Positions 46,806 to 55,274 of a stretch of DNA of 64,000 nucleotides are shown one piece after another. The DNA is from Agrobacterium genomosp. 13 str. CFBP 6927 (GTDB taxonomy: Bacteria > Pseudomonadota > Alphaproteobacteria > Rhizobiales > Rhizobiaceae). The notes beneath the pieces are model-generated. The model was not told the DNA's origin. It saw only the letters and a list, made by a program, of their open reading frames with translations, and made no database searches. The stretch is taken from NCBI GenBank assembly GCA_900012615.1, contig LT009757.1, forward strand, positions 442,044 through 506,043, in the 5' to 3' direction. Each line of letters starts with the position of its first letter. Within the stretch, counting starts at the first letter, position 1. The position numbers and the translations under genes are program-made.

Positions 46806-46916
46806 TGAACCGGGCCAGTTCCTTTGCGAGGCAGAAAAGACGCCTCGTCTTCCGCGTTGTTATATAGACGTTTAACGGAAAGTTTTTTTTCACATAATGG
46901 GACAATCAGGGCAATT

Positions 46917-47417
46917 TCACTTCATTTCTCTGGTAATCGCGGCAATGCTACCCTTGATCAGGCGGTGAGCGCTGGCCACGGACACGCCAAGGTGACGAGC
47001 GATCTCCTCCATATTGTAACCACCGAATCTGTGCATTTCCAATGCCACGCGCGCCTGAACCGGCAGGGTCTCCAGAATTGTCTGCATCTGCCGAACTTCA
47101 TCGCAGAACAGCGCATGCTCTTCCGGCGTACCGTGGTCCTGCGGCACGCCCCAGAAGGGGGTGTCATCCGGTCGCTCCCGCAGGTCTTGCCGGTTGCGCC
47201 GGCGGTTGTCGAGCGCAAGATTGCGAACGATGCGAAAAAGATAGGATTTGAGGTTGGAGGGATTGCCGGAGGCTTCCGGAACGAATTTCAGGAACGCTTC
47301 CTGAACCACGTCCTCCGCATCCGCCCGCGACCCTAAAATCAGGGTGGCGTATTTGATCAGGTCGACCCTATGCGCGACGTAAGCGTTATAACGCTTGTCA
47401 TCTTCCCGTATGCCCAT
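46917..47417 (-). CDS. ECF sigma factor (FecI family)
   Basis: This extracytoplasmic-function sigma factor has 166 residues, with sigma region 2 (about residues 14-78, SRADAEDVVQEAFLKF) and region 4 (about 108-160, LPVQARVALEMHRFGGYNMEEIARHLGVSVASAHRLIK). It would direct polymerase to the receptor/HasA operon when the ligand is bound outside. The ribosome site before ATG 47417 is weak (TTGAG). A dyad shared with the neighbouring iron-type ABC operon lies 113 bp upstream. Confidence 0.93.
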   Translation of the reverse strand: MGIREDDKRYNAYVAHRVDLIKYATLILGSRADAEDVVQEAFLKFVPEASGNPSNLKSYLFRIVRNLALDNRRRNRQDLRERPDDTPFWGVPQDHGTPEEHALFCDEVRQMQTILETLPVQARVALEMHRFGGYNMEEIARHLGVSVASAHRLIKGSIAAITREMK

Positions 47418-47529
47418 GTCTCAACCGAGAGAAATCTGAAGGATCAACGACACTGCCGGCCCCAAAATGACAACGCAGTTTTCCGCCCAAACCTCTAGCA
47501 TTCAAACTGCGGATCGAACAGATATTTCA

Positions 47530-47546
47530 TGACTATAATTATCAAG
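47530..47546. promoter_or_regulatory. Candidate iron-responsive operator upstream of the sigma factor gene
   Basis: TGACTATAATTATCAAG matches, at 14 of 17 positions, the dyad found at 51867-51883 in front of the ABC operon. It has a TGA-N9-TCA frame. It lies 113 bp upstream of the sigma factor start in an otherwise gene-free gap of 226 bp. Binding by a RirA/Fur-type regulator is inferred from the shared position in front of uptake genes. Confidence 0.5.
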
Positions 47547-47643
47547 AATCTGTGCAAGCTTAACTTGCGCCTCAACCAGCACAGGGCTTGTCTGAGGCCT
47601 AAGCAATCGGACCCGGCAGCGGATGCGGCCGGCTCCTCATCCG

Positions 47644-48396
47644 TCAGATCGCCCCGTCGACGATGACCATCGGCCTGCCCTGCGAACAGGGCTCGATGCG
47701 CGCATCGATGCGATAGATATCGCGCAGCATCGCCGAGGTTATCACCGCCTCGGTGCTGCCGCTCACCACCATTTCACCGCGGGCGATTACCATTGTATTC
47801 TCGCAATAACGAAGTGCGTGATTGAGATCATGCAGGGCGATCAGCACGATCATGCCGGTCTTCTGGGCAAGCTCGGTGACGAAGCCCAGAACCTCGATCT
47901 GCCGGTGAAGATCGAGCGCGGAGGTCGGCTCGTCCATCAACAGCACTTCCGGCTTACGCGCCAGCGCCTGCGCCAGCGACACGAGCTGGCGCTGGCCACC
48001 CGACAGTTCGCCCAGACCGCGAAAGGCGAGATCGTGGATTTTCAGCGCCTTGAGAATGGCGTCGATCTCGAACAATTCATCATCATGAACACGCCAGCCG
48101 CCGCCCTGCTTGGCGGAAAGCAGCACGGATTCGTAAACCGTGAGCACGGCATTGGCGCCGGTATCCTGCGGCATGTAGCAGATGGCGCGCTTACCGCGCG
48201 CCGTATCGGAAAGTTCGACCAGTCCGGGACCCGAAATCAGGCTGGCGATGCGCTTGAAAAGCGTCGACTTGCCGGCGGCGTTCGGGCCGATGACCGCTGT
48301 GACGCTGCCGCTTTCCAGCGTATCGATGCCGACCTTGGAGAGAACGGTGGTGCGCCCATAGGCGGCGCCGACATCCTTCAGTGCGAGCGCTACCAT
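47644..48396 (-). CDS. Iron-complex-type ABC transporter ATP-binding protein (FecE/FhuC family)
   Basis: This is the ATPase subunit of an iron-siderophore/heme/B12-type importer, 250 residues. It has Walker A GPNAAGKST (about residues 37-45), signature LSGGQRQLV, Walker [14 protein letters not shown] and switch His in ALHDLNHALRY. It overlaps the permease gene by 7 bp and ends the four-gene operon of two binding proteins, permease and ATPase. A single permease gene is present, so the permease is presumably a homodimer. Confidence 0.94.
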   Translation of the reverse strand: MVALALKDVGAAYGRTTVLSKVGIDTLESGSVTAVIGPNAAGKSTLFKRIASLISGPGLVELSDTARGKRAICYMPQDTGANAVLTVYESVLLSAKQGGGWRVHDDELFEIDAILKALKIHDLAFRGLGELSGGQRQLVSLAQALARKPEVLLMDEPTSALDLHRQIEVLGFVTELAQKTGMIVLIALHDLNHALRYCENTMVIARGEMVVSGSTEAVITSAMLRDIYRIDARIEPCSQGRPMVIVDGAI

Positions 48397-49457
48397 GCGC
48401 GTCTCCTGTTGCCGAAAATAAGCGCGAAAAAGAACGGTACGCCGACAAGCGCCGTGATGACCCCGATCGGCAGAATTGCGCCGGGAATGAGGATTTTGCT
48501 GATGACCGAGGTGGCCGACAGAAGCAGCGCGCCACAGATCACCGAGCCGGGCAGGAAGAAGCGCTGATCCTCACCCACCACCATGCGGGCGATGTGCGGA
48601 CCGACCAGCCCGACGAAACCGATGGTGCCGACAAAGGAGACCGGAATGGCCGCCAGAAGACTGACCGTCAGCATGGTCGTCAACCGCAGCCGCCGGACAT
48701 TGATGCCCATGCTCGCCGCCTTGTCGTCGCCCAGCCGGAGTGCGGTCAGCGCCCAGGCATTGCGCATGAACATCGGCACGGTGATGACGAGAATGGCAGC
48801 GGTAATATAGACCTTTTCCCATGTTGCCTTCGTCAGGCTGCCCATGGTCCAGAACACGACGGCGGCCAGCGCCTGTTCGGAGGCCAGATACTCCAGCAGC
48901 GACAGGGCCGCATTAAAGGTGAAAACCAGCGCGATGCCGAGGAGAACGATGGTCTCCACGGTCACGCCGCGCATCGTCGAGGCGAAGTGGATGAAGAGAG
49001 CCGCGACCATGGCCATGATGAAGGCGTTGATCGGCACCATGTAATGCACGGCGCCTGGAAAGATCGCCACGCCGCCGACAAGGGCAAGTGCGGCACCGAA
49101 ACTTGCCGCCGCCGAAATGCCAAGCGTGAAAGGGCTCGCAAGCGGGTTGGACAGGATGGTCTGCATCTGCGCGCCCGCAACCGACAGGGATGCACCGACG
49201 GTGACCGCCATCAGCGCGATGGGCATGCGGATATCCCAGATCACCACCCGCAGCTGGTTTGCGGCAGCAGCCGGATCGGCAATGGTGGCCAGAACGTCGG
49301 AGATCGTATAGCGCGCCGGGCCGAGCGCCATGTCGGCGGCCATGCTGAAACACAGGGCGATAAAAAGCCCGAAGAGAATGATGATCCTGCGAGCGGCAAG
49401 GGCGCGATATTGATCGCGCCCACTCACGCCAACGGCGCTTTCATTCAACGAACTCAT
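48390..49457 (-). CDS. Iron-complex-type ABC transporter permease (FecCD family)
   Basis: This is an inner-membrane permease of the FecCD/BtuC type, 355 residues with about ten helices. Family blocks are GASLSVAGAQMQTILSNPLASP, LGISAAASFGAAL and GTIGFVGLVGPHIARM. The start ATG overlaps the stop of the binding protein gene by 4 bp. A basic N-terminal segment (about 20 residues) precedes helix 1. Confidence 0.94.
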   Translation of the reverse strand: MSSLNESAVGVSGRDQYRALAARRIIILFGLFIALCFSMAADMALGPARYTISDVLATIADPAAAANQLRVVIWDIRMPIALMAVTVGASLSVAGAQMQTILSNPLASPFTLGISAAASFGAALALVGGVAIFPGAVHYMVPINAFIMAMVAALFIHFASTMRGVTVETIVLLGIALVFTFNAALSLLEYLASEQALAAVVFWTMGSLTKATWEKVYITAAILVITVPMFMRNAWALTALRLGDDKAASMGINVRRLRLTTMLTVSLLAAIPVSFVGTIGFVGLVGPHIARMVVGEDQRFFLPGSVICGALLLSATSVISKILIPGAILPIGVITALVGVPFFFALIFGNRRRAW

Positions 49458-50593
49458 TGGCTCGAACCTTTTTCGAGAGAGGCAAAATAGCCCGGTCTGT
49501 AGGTGACGGGGAGGAATTTCCGGTAAAATTCCTCAAAGTTCTTTTCCGGGTCGAGATCGGCAAAAAGATCGGGATGGAACCACTTGGCGAATTGCTGGAT
49601 CGGCAGGAACTCGTAGGGAGCGCCATAGAACTGGTGCCAGACGGCGTGGACATTGCCCTGCTTTACAGCCTTCAGTTCCGGAAACGGCGTGCGCGTCATG
49701 AGACCGGCCAGCCGCTCGCGCGAGAGCGCCATATCTGCGCCTAGCCCAAGGGGGACGAACTGGTTGATGTCGGATTCCGCCGCCCAGTTGGAACCGGTCA
49801 CGATGACATGATCGGGATCGGCGACAACCAGCTGCTCGGGATTGAGATCGCCGAAGGTCGTCTTGATGATGCCATCAGCAATATTGTGACCGCCGGCGAG
49901 ATCGACCATGGCGCCGAAATTGGCCGGGCCGAAGGTGCGGCAGCAATTGTTCTCACCGGAAATGCCGGGCGAGCGCTCGATGAAGACATTCGGACGCTTC
50001 AAATCCTTGACGCTCGTTATCCGGTCGGTCACGCGGGCGATTTCCGCGCGGCGATAGGCGATGAATTCCCTGGCGCGCTCTTCAGCGCCGAACAGTTTTC
50101 CAAGGATTTCAATCGAAGCTTCGCTGTTCTTGTCGGGATCGATGCGGAAATCGAGATAGACGATCTTGATGCCGGCGGCGGCGGCCTTTTCTTCGAAACC
50201 GCTTTCCTTGGCGGTTTTTTCCGTTTCCAGATTGAGGGTAATGACATCAGGCGAAAGGGTGATCGCCGTTTCCAGGCTGAAGTCGCCCTGCGGCAGATAA
50301 CCGAAACGCGGCAGTTTTTCGATCTGCGGAAAACGTTTCACATAGGCCGTGTAGCTGTCGGGGTCTTTCTTCAGAAGATCGTCACGCCAGCCGACGATAT
50401 TGTCGAAAGTCTGGTCGCCCTTGAGGGCTGCAATGACATGAATCTGGCGTGCCTCGCCGACGAGGACACGTTTGGCCGGCAGATCCAGCTCGATCTTGCG
50501 TCCAGTGACGTCAGTGATCTCCGCTGCCAGGGCGGGCACGGCGAGAAGAGAGAAAACCAGCATCGCAAGATGCCTGAGAGCGTTGAGCCGCAT
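49454..50593 (-). CDS. Iron-complex-type ABC substrate-binding protein (second of a tandem pair)
   Basis: This periplasmic class-III binding protein (PF01497 type) has 379 residues from ATG 50593 (AGAGGA site), with a signal peptide ending VPALAAE. It is a paralogue of the next gene: both share DVTGRxxE, GExRQI, GWRDDL, the PDV(I)xLN block and an unusual adjacent Cys-Cys pair (NNCCRTFG) in the ligand cleft region. The pair may hold a disulfide or a metal. At about 380 residues both are longer than FecB/BtuF (about 300). The ligand is unknown; iron-complex or heme-type is expected from the permease. Confidence 0.92.
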   Translation of the reverse strand: MRLNALRHLAMLVFSLLAVPALAAEITDVTGRKIELDLPAKRVLVGEARQIHVIAALKGDQTFDNIVGWRDDLLKKDPDSYTAYVKRFPQIEKLPRFGYLPQGDFSLETAITLSPDVITLNLETEKTAKESGFEEKAAAAGIKIVYLDFRIDPDKNSEASIEILGKLFGAEERAREFIAYRRAEIARVTDRITSVKDLKRPNVFIERSPGISGENNCCRTFGPANFGAMVDLAGGHNIADGIIKTTFGDLNPEQLVVADPDHVIVTGSNWAAESDINQFVPLGLGADMALSRERLAGLMTRTPFPELKAVKQGNVHAVWHQFYGAPYEFLPIQQFAKWFHPDLFADLDPEKNFEEFYRKFLPVTYRPGYFASLEKGSSQ

Positions 50594-50687
50594 GAGAAGT
50601 CCTCTTGGTTCCAAAAGAAAATGATGAAGCCGCATGGCTGCGGCTTCACCCATGGATCAGACGGCGCTCCTCTTCACCGTCCCTGTC

Positions 50688-51821
50688 TTATTTCGCGTCT
50701 TTCAGCGAAACGAAGTAGCCGGGCTTGTAATCGAGCGGCAGGAAGCGGGCATGCAATTCCTTGAAAGTTGCCTCGGGATCGAGATCCTTAAACAGGTCCG
50801 GATGCAGCCACTTGGCAATTTCCTGAATGGCCACGAACTGGTAGGGATTGTTGTAGAACTGGTGCCAGATGGCATGGACATTGCCGTCCTTCACCGCCTG
50901 CACGCCGGTAAAGGCCGGGCGCTTGGTCAGGTTTTCCAGCTTCCGGTGTGCTTCCTTCACATCCGCGCCATAACCGACGCCAACCCAGTTGCCGCCCGGA
51001 ACATAACCGTTCCAGTTACCGCCGGTGATGATGATCTGCTCCGGATTGGACGCGATGATCTGTTCCGGATTAACGGTGCCGAAGGTGCCGGGAATGATGC
51101 CCTTGGCCATGTTGACGCCACCGGCAAGTTCCACCATCTTGCCGAAATTCTCATTGCCGAAGGACATGCAGCAATCGTCGGAATAACCGCCGGCGCGCTC
51201 GATGAACACGACAGTTTTCTTCGGATTGGCCTTTTCAAGCGTATCGGTAACTCTTGCGATGGAATCGGCGCGGAACTTGATGAAGTCCTCGGCAACCTTT
51301 TCCTTGCCGGTCAGCTTGCCCATCAGGCGCATGCTCGGCTCGGTATTTTCCATCGGCTTTTCACGGAAATCGACATAGACCAACGGAATGCCGACCTTGG
51401 CGAGCTTTTCAATGTATCCCGCCTCTTCCGTCGCCGTCTTGGCGTCGATATTCATCAGGATTACGTCCGGCTTCAGCGAAACCGCCTGTTCGATGTCGAA
51501 AGTGCCATCCTTCATGCCGCCGAAGGTCGGCAGCTTGGCGATTTCTGGATATTTGGAGATATAGGCGTCATAGGTTTCCGGATCGGCTTTCGCCAGATCG
51601 TCCCGCCAGCCGACCACGTGCTGGAAAGGGTTGTCCTTGTCGAGCGCCGCCAGGAAATAGATCTGCCGACCTTCGCCGAGGATAATATGCGAAACAGGGA
51701 CGTTGACTTCGACATCCCGGCCCGTCACATCCTTGACGGTGACCTTTTCGGCAAATGCCGGCCAGGCGGCGGAGACGAGAAGGCCAAGGGCAAGTGCCGC
51801 AGATTTGGCTGAGATGCGCAT
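50688..51821 (-). CDS. Iron-complex-type ABC substrate-binding protein (first of a tandem pair)
   Basis: This is the first gene of the operon, a periplasmic binding protein of 377 residues with signal peptide ending PAFAEK. It is a diverged tandem paralogue of the following gene, including the Cys-Cys pair (DDCCMSFGNENFG) and the C-terminal WHQFYNNPYQF / WLHPDLF blocks. Two binding proteins serving one permease suggest two related ligands or ligand forms. A perfect dyad (51867-51883) lies about 50 bp upstream, between this gene and the divergent methyltransferase. Confidence 0.92.
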   Translation of the reverse strand: MRISAKSAALALGLLVSAAWPAFAEKVTVKDVTGRDVEVNVPVSHIILGEGRQIYFLAALDKDNPFQHVVGWRDDLAKADPETYDAYISKYPEIAKLPTFGGMKDGTFDIEQAVSLKPDVILMNIDAKTATEEAGYIEKLAKVGIPLVYVDFREKPMENTEPSMRLMGKLTGKEKVAEDFIKFRADSIARVTDTLEKANPKKTVVFIERAGGYSDDCCMSFGNENFGKMVELAGGVNMAKGIIPGTFGTVNPEQIIASNPEQIIITGGNWNGYVPGGNWVGVGYGADVKEAHRKLENLTKRPAFTGVQAVKDGNVHAIWHQFYNNPYQFVAIQEIAKWLHPDLFKDLDPEATFKELHARFLPLDYKPGYFVSLKDAK

Positions 51822-51866
51822 CGGATATTGCTCTCCAGTGTTGACTGGCGCGGCTGTATTATTTTC

Positions 51867-51883
51867 TGACTATACTAGTCAAG
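51867..51883. promoter_or_regulatory. Operator dyad between ABC operon and methyltransferase
   Basis: TGACTATACTAGTCA (51867-51881) is a perfect 6-3-6 dyad, extended by AAG to match the 17-bp element at 47530-47546. It lies 46 bp upstream of the binding protein start and 51 bp upstream of the divergent methyltransferase start, so one protein could control both. A metal-responsive regulator (RirA, Irr or Fur type) is the natural guess. Confidence 0.6.
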
Positions 51884-51934
51884 TTTTATGTTTTAGAGCC
51901 GTTCTCAACTGACCGGCGCATGAGTTGAAGTCTA

Positions 51935-52759
51935 ATGATCGACACTATCCAGTATGGCAAAAACGACAGCCTGAGAGACGAAATCAAGGCTTATTGGTCC
52001 GGCCGCGCCGCAACCTTCGACCTTTCGCCAGGGCATGAAATTTTCTCGGAAGAGGAGCGCGCCGCCTGGCACGCGCTGGTTTTGAAGCATCTGGGACAGG
52101 GTGAAGGCCGCAAGGCACTCGATCTCGCCAGCGGAACCGGCGTCATCTCGCATCTGATGGACGATCTCGGTTTTCAGGTCACCGGCATGGACTGGTCGGA
52201 AACCATGCTGGCGCTTGCAAGGGAAAAAGCGAAAAGCCGTGGACGCAACATTCGCTTTTTCGTCGGAGATGCCGAAAACACGATGGAGCCGGACGAAAGC
52301 GCCGACGTCATCATCACGCGCCATCTGGTGTGGACGCTGGTGGACCCGCAGGCGAGTTTTGCTGAATGGTTCCGCGTATTGAAACCGGGCGGGCGGCTTC
52401 TGATCGTCGACGGTGATTTCGTCAATACCGGCTGGCGCGAAAAACTGGTCAAGAAACTGGCTGCCGGTCTGGAAAATATCGGCCTTGTGAAACCCGACCA
52501 GCCGCACAGGCCGGCGGATCCGGACAATACATTCAACAGTATTCTCTCGCGGGTCTATTTTTCAAAGGGCGCAAGAGCCGGCGATGTCGCAGCACTTCTG
52601 CGCAAAACGGGATTCGAGCCCGTCGCAATCGATCAGGAGCTTCAGGCGATTCATCGCGCCCAGGCGAAGAATTTCACCCTGCTGAAGGGCATCCTGCGCG
52701 GGCTGCAGCACCGTTATGCGGTCTGTGCGGTGAAGCCGGATGTTTCCGAAAAGATCTGA
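51935..52759 (+). CDS. Class I SAM-dependent methyltransferase
   Basis: This SAM-dependent methyltransferase has 274 residues with a methyltransf_11-type core: motif I ALDLASGTGVISHL (about residues 62-75), a GMDWSETML acidic block, motif II DVIITRHLVWTL and LKPGGRLLIVDGDF. The N-terminal YWSGRAATFDLSPGHE block is common in small-molecule methyltransferases. It is divergent from the iron-complex ABC operon and shares its operator, so it may modify the imported ligand or a metallophore (inference). The ribosome site is weak (GAAG). Confidence 0.88.
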   Translation: MIDTIQYGKNDSLRDEIKAYWSGRAATFDLSPGHEIFSEEERAAWHALVLKHLGQGEGRKALDLASGTGVISHLMDDLGFQVTGMDWSETMLALAREKAKSRGRNIRFFVGDAENTMEPDESADVIITRHLVWTLVDPQASFAEWFRVLKPGGRLLIVDGDFVNTGWREKLVKKLAAGLENIGLVKPDQPHRPADPDNTFNSILSRVYFSKGARAGDVAALLRKTGFEPVAIDQELQAIHRAQAKNFTLLKGILRGLQHRYAVCAVKPDVSEKI

Positions 52760-52797
52760 GGAACGCCGCAGCCACCTTCACTATCCGCGTGCACGAC

Positions 52798-52882
52798 GTC
52801 ATCCTCGGGCCTGTCCCGAGGATCCAAGCACCTATCGCAAAATCAATGCATTGCAGATGCTCGGGACAGGCCCGAGCATGAC
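52798..52882. repeat. RIME-like intergenic repeat with nested palindromes
   Basis: Two 27-bp arms (52798-52824 and 52856-52882) are inverted copies with two mismatches. Each is itself a palindrome (CCTCGGG/CCCGAGG in the first). This 85-bp layout matches the rhizobial intergenic mosaic elements (RIME) found in many Rhizobiaceae intergenic regions. It lies between the convergent methyltransferase and pseudoazurin genes, where its RNA hairpins could also end transcription from both sides. Confidence 0.75.
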
Positions 52883-52957
52883 GGAGGAGAGGTTTTCGGA
52901 CTTTGCCTGCACCCTCCCGGACGATCCAAACCGCCATTCAAGACTTCCGCCCGCGCC

Positions 52958-53401
52958 TCATTTTTCCGCCCGTTCGAAGAATTCCTCGAAGCGGGGCTTC
53001 GCGCGACCGGGCACATCCACCGTCTTATAGCTGTCCGGCAAGGTGGCCTCACCCACCTTGATCAGCATGACCATGCCCATGCCGTAATGCGGTGAGCATT
53101 TGATGCCATAAAAGCCCGGCTGCTCGAAGCCGGTCTCGAATTCTTCATTGATCCGGCTTTTGAACCCCTCGACACCTTCGGGAACCATGCCCTCGATGGT
53201 CGCGGCATTGTGGCTCTTGTGGGTCGGCACGAAGCGAACGCGATCACCGGGAGCGATCTCGAGGAAATCGGGTTCGAACACCATCGGGCCTTTTTCGCCC
53301 CGGTTCAGCATCTTCACCTCGAAAGTTTCCGCCATGGCGTGAAGGGGAAAACCAGTGATCGCAGCAAAGGCAATTCCAGCAACAACGCGAAGCGTTTTCA
53401 T
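52958..53401 (-). CDS. Pseudoazurin (type 1 copper protein)
   Basis: This periplasmic cupredoxin has 147 residues; a signal peptide (to about residue 23, ending HAMA) leaves a mature domain of about 124. All copper ligands of pseudoazurin are visible: His in KSHNA, then Cys, His and Met in KCSPHYGMGM. Such proteins carry electrons, often to nitrite reductase, but no denitrification gene is in the window. I start at ATG 53401 for the signal peptide; a longer frame begins at 53452. It follows the BtuD-like ATPase gene by 47 bp in the same direction, so it may belong to the riboswitch-controlled unit. Confidence 0.9.
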   Translation of the reverse strand: MKTLRVVAGIAFAAITGFPLHAMAETFEVKMLNRGEKGPMVFEPDFLEIAPGDRVRFVPTHKSHNAATIEGMVPEGVEGFKSRINEEFETGFEQPGFYGIKCSPHYGMGMVMLIKVGEATLPDSYKTVDVPGRAKPRFEEFFERAEK

Positions 53402-53448
53402 GTTTGGAATTACGCCAAAACCAATATTTTCGAGCGTCATCAATTTCA

Positions 53449-54249
53449 TCATCGTGCCAGTACTTTCCTTGCGTGATCGGCTGCCCCGTGGGCCGGCAGA
53501 AAACGAATGTGGGAAAAGCCACCCTCATCCGTGGTGACAACCGCCTGCACCCCGAAAACGGAAGCGATGGTCGCCGAAGTCAGAACCTCCTGCGGTGAAC
53601 CGACCGCGATCAATTCGCCCCGGTGCAAGATGGCGACACGGTCGCAGAACATGGCGGCATGGTTGAGATCGTGCAGCGCCGCCACGACGGTCAGGCCCTG
53701 CCTGCGCACCAGATCGAGCAGGCCGATCTGGTGGCCGATGTCGAGATGGTTGGTCGGCTCGTCCAGAAGCAGGATATGCGGCTCCTGCGCCAGCGCCCGG
53801 GCGATGTGCAGCCTCTGGCGTTCGCCGCCGGAAAGGTGATGCCAGCTGCGATCCGCCTTGTCCGCCATGTCGACATTTTCAAGCGCCGCATCGACAATGG
53901 CATCATCCTTTGACGACCATGCGGAAAGCGGGCCGAGATAGGGTGTGCGTCCAAGTTCGACAGCCTGTCGCGCGCTGATACGTTCGGTGGTTTCGGCCTG
54001 CTGCTCCACAAAGGCGAGCCTGCGGGCAAGCTCGCGCCGCCCGAATGAGGCAAGCGGCTCCTCGCCAAGCGTGACGTGACCTCTGCGCGGTTTGCGGATG
54101 CCGGCCAGCATGGAAAGAAGCGTGCTTTTACCCGAACCGTTCGGCCCGATAATGCCGAGGAACTCGCCGGAACCGACATCCAGTGAAACGCCGCGCACGA
54201 TTTCGATGTTGCCGGCATGGAAATGCAGATCTTGGGCGGACAATCTCAT
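53449..54249 (-). CDS. Iron/B12-type ABC transporter ATP-binding protein (BtuD/FecE family)
   Basis: This is the ATPase of a cobalamin/siderophore-type importer, 266 residues from ATG 54249 (ATGA overlap with the permease gene). It has Walker A GPNGSGKST, signature LSGGERQRLH, Walker B ILLLDEPTNHLDIG and switch ALHDLNHAAMF. The open frame runs on upstream through the permease gene but that part is out-of-frame translation. Upstream cobalamin riboswitch control suggests cobalamin, cobinamide or cobalt-complex transport. Confidence 0.93.
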   Translation of the reverse strand: MRLSAQDLHFHAGNIEIVRGVSLDVGSGEFLGIIGPNGSGKSTLLSMLAGIRKPRRGHVTLGEEPLASFGRRELARRLAFVEQQAETTERISARQAVELGRTPYLGPLSAWSSKDDAIVDAALENVDMADKADRSWHHLSGGERQRLHIARALAQEPHILLLDEPTNHLDIGHQIGLLDLVRRQGLTVVAALHDLNHAAMFCDRVAILHRGELIAVGSPQEVLTSATIASVFGVQAVVTTDEGGFSHIRFLPAHGAADHARKVLAR

Positions 54250-55274
54250 GACCGACCCCTTTTCTGCCCGAGGATGAAGGCAAAGGCGGGCGCACCGACG
54301 AGCGCGGTGATGACCCCGATGGGCAGGACCTGCCCGGGAATGACGATGCGGGAGAGAATATCGGCGACGATCATGAAAATCGCCCCGGTCAGCGCCGTCA
54401 CCGGCAGCAACAGCCCATGGCGAACGCCGACAAAGATACGTGCCGCATGGGGGATTACGAGGCCGACGAAGCCGATGGAACCGACCAGCGACACCATGAC
54501 CGCCGTCATGATCGCCGAAACCGAGATCAGCACCGCATAGACCCAGCGCACGGGGATGCCGAGCGAGGCTGCGGCCTGGCCACCGAAGGCGAAGGCATCC
54601 AGCGCGCGGGCATACCAGAGGCATACCGCAAGACCGGCGAGGCAGACCGGCAGGGCCTGCCAGACATCCGGCCAGCGCACGCCCGAAAGATTGCCCAGAA
54701 GCCAGAACATGATGCCGCGCGCCTGTTCGGCATTGGCGGATTTTGTGACAATAAACGAGGTCATGGCGTTGAAGAGCTGCGAACCGGCGACCCCCGCCAG
54801 AATGATGGCGCTGTTGCCGTGCCCGGCCCTGACCGCCAGAAGGCTGACCAGCGAAAAAGCAACAAAAGCCCCGATCAGGGCGCCCGCCGGCATCGTCAGG
54901 AACCCGGCACCGAAGCCCAGAAGCGCCACGGCGACTGCCCCCGTTGAGGCGCCTGCGGAAATGCCGAGAATATACGGATCGGCAAGCGGATTGCGCAAAA
55001 GCGATTGCAACACCGCACCGGCGAGCGCCAGCGAGGCGCCGCAACAGGCGGCGACGACGGCGCGGCTGAGACGGTAGCTCCACACGATGCCCTCATCCAG
55101 CGGCTCCAGCGGATAACCCGCGTGGAAGACACGGTTGGCGATGGTTTTCGCCACCACATCGAAGGGAATGGCAGTCTCACCGATGGCCGCTCCGGCCATC
55201 AGCGCGACGAGCAGCAGGGCGAGCGCGGCAAAAGCCAGACCAGCCCTGCCGAGATGGACGGAAAAACCGTTCAC
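54246..55274 (-). CDS. Iron/B12-type ABC transporter permease (BtuC/FecCD family)
   Basis: This is an inner-membrane permease, 342 residues, about ten helices. It has family blocks GASLALAGAVLQSLLRNPLAD, LGISAGASTGAV and GSIGFVGLVIPHAARI. It is coupled by ATGA overlaps to both the binding protein and ATPase genes. Sequence alone does not separate B12 from siderophore permeases; the riboswitch upstream favours a corrinoid. Confidence 0.94.
   Translation of the reverse strand: MNGFSVHLGRAGLAFAALALLLVALMAGAAIGETAIPFDVVAKTIANRVFHAGYPLEPLDEGIVWSYRLSRAVVAACCGASLALAGAVLQSLLRNPLADPYILGISAGASTGAVAVALLGFGAGFLTMPAGALIGAFVAFSLVSLLAVRAGHGNSAIILAGVAGSQLFNAMTSFIVTKSANAEQARGIMFWLLGNLSGVRWPDVWQALPVCLAGLAVCLWYARALDAFAFGGQAAASLGIPVRWVYAVLISVSAIMTAVMVSLVGSIGFVGLVIPHAARIFVGVRHGLLLPVTALTGAIFMIVADILSRIVIPGQVLPIGVITALVGAPAFAFILGQKRGRS

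Noticed and set aside
46837-46851. Small palindrome AAGACG-CCT-CGTCTT upstream of the FecR gene
   Set aside because: Too short and common in GC-rich DNA; no partner site or clear role.
54250-55083. Upstream extension of the BtuD-like ATPase frame
   Set aside because: It is an out-of-frame reading of the permease gene; the ATG at 54249 with ATGA overlap explains the start.
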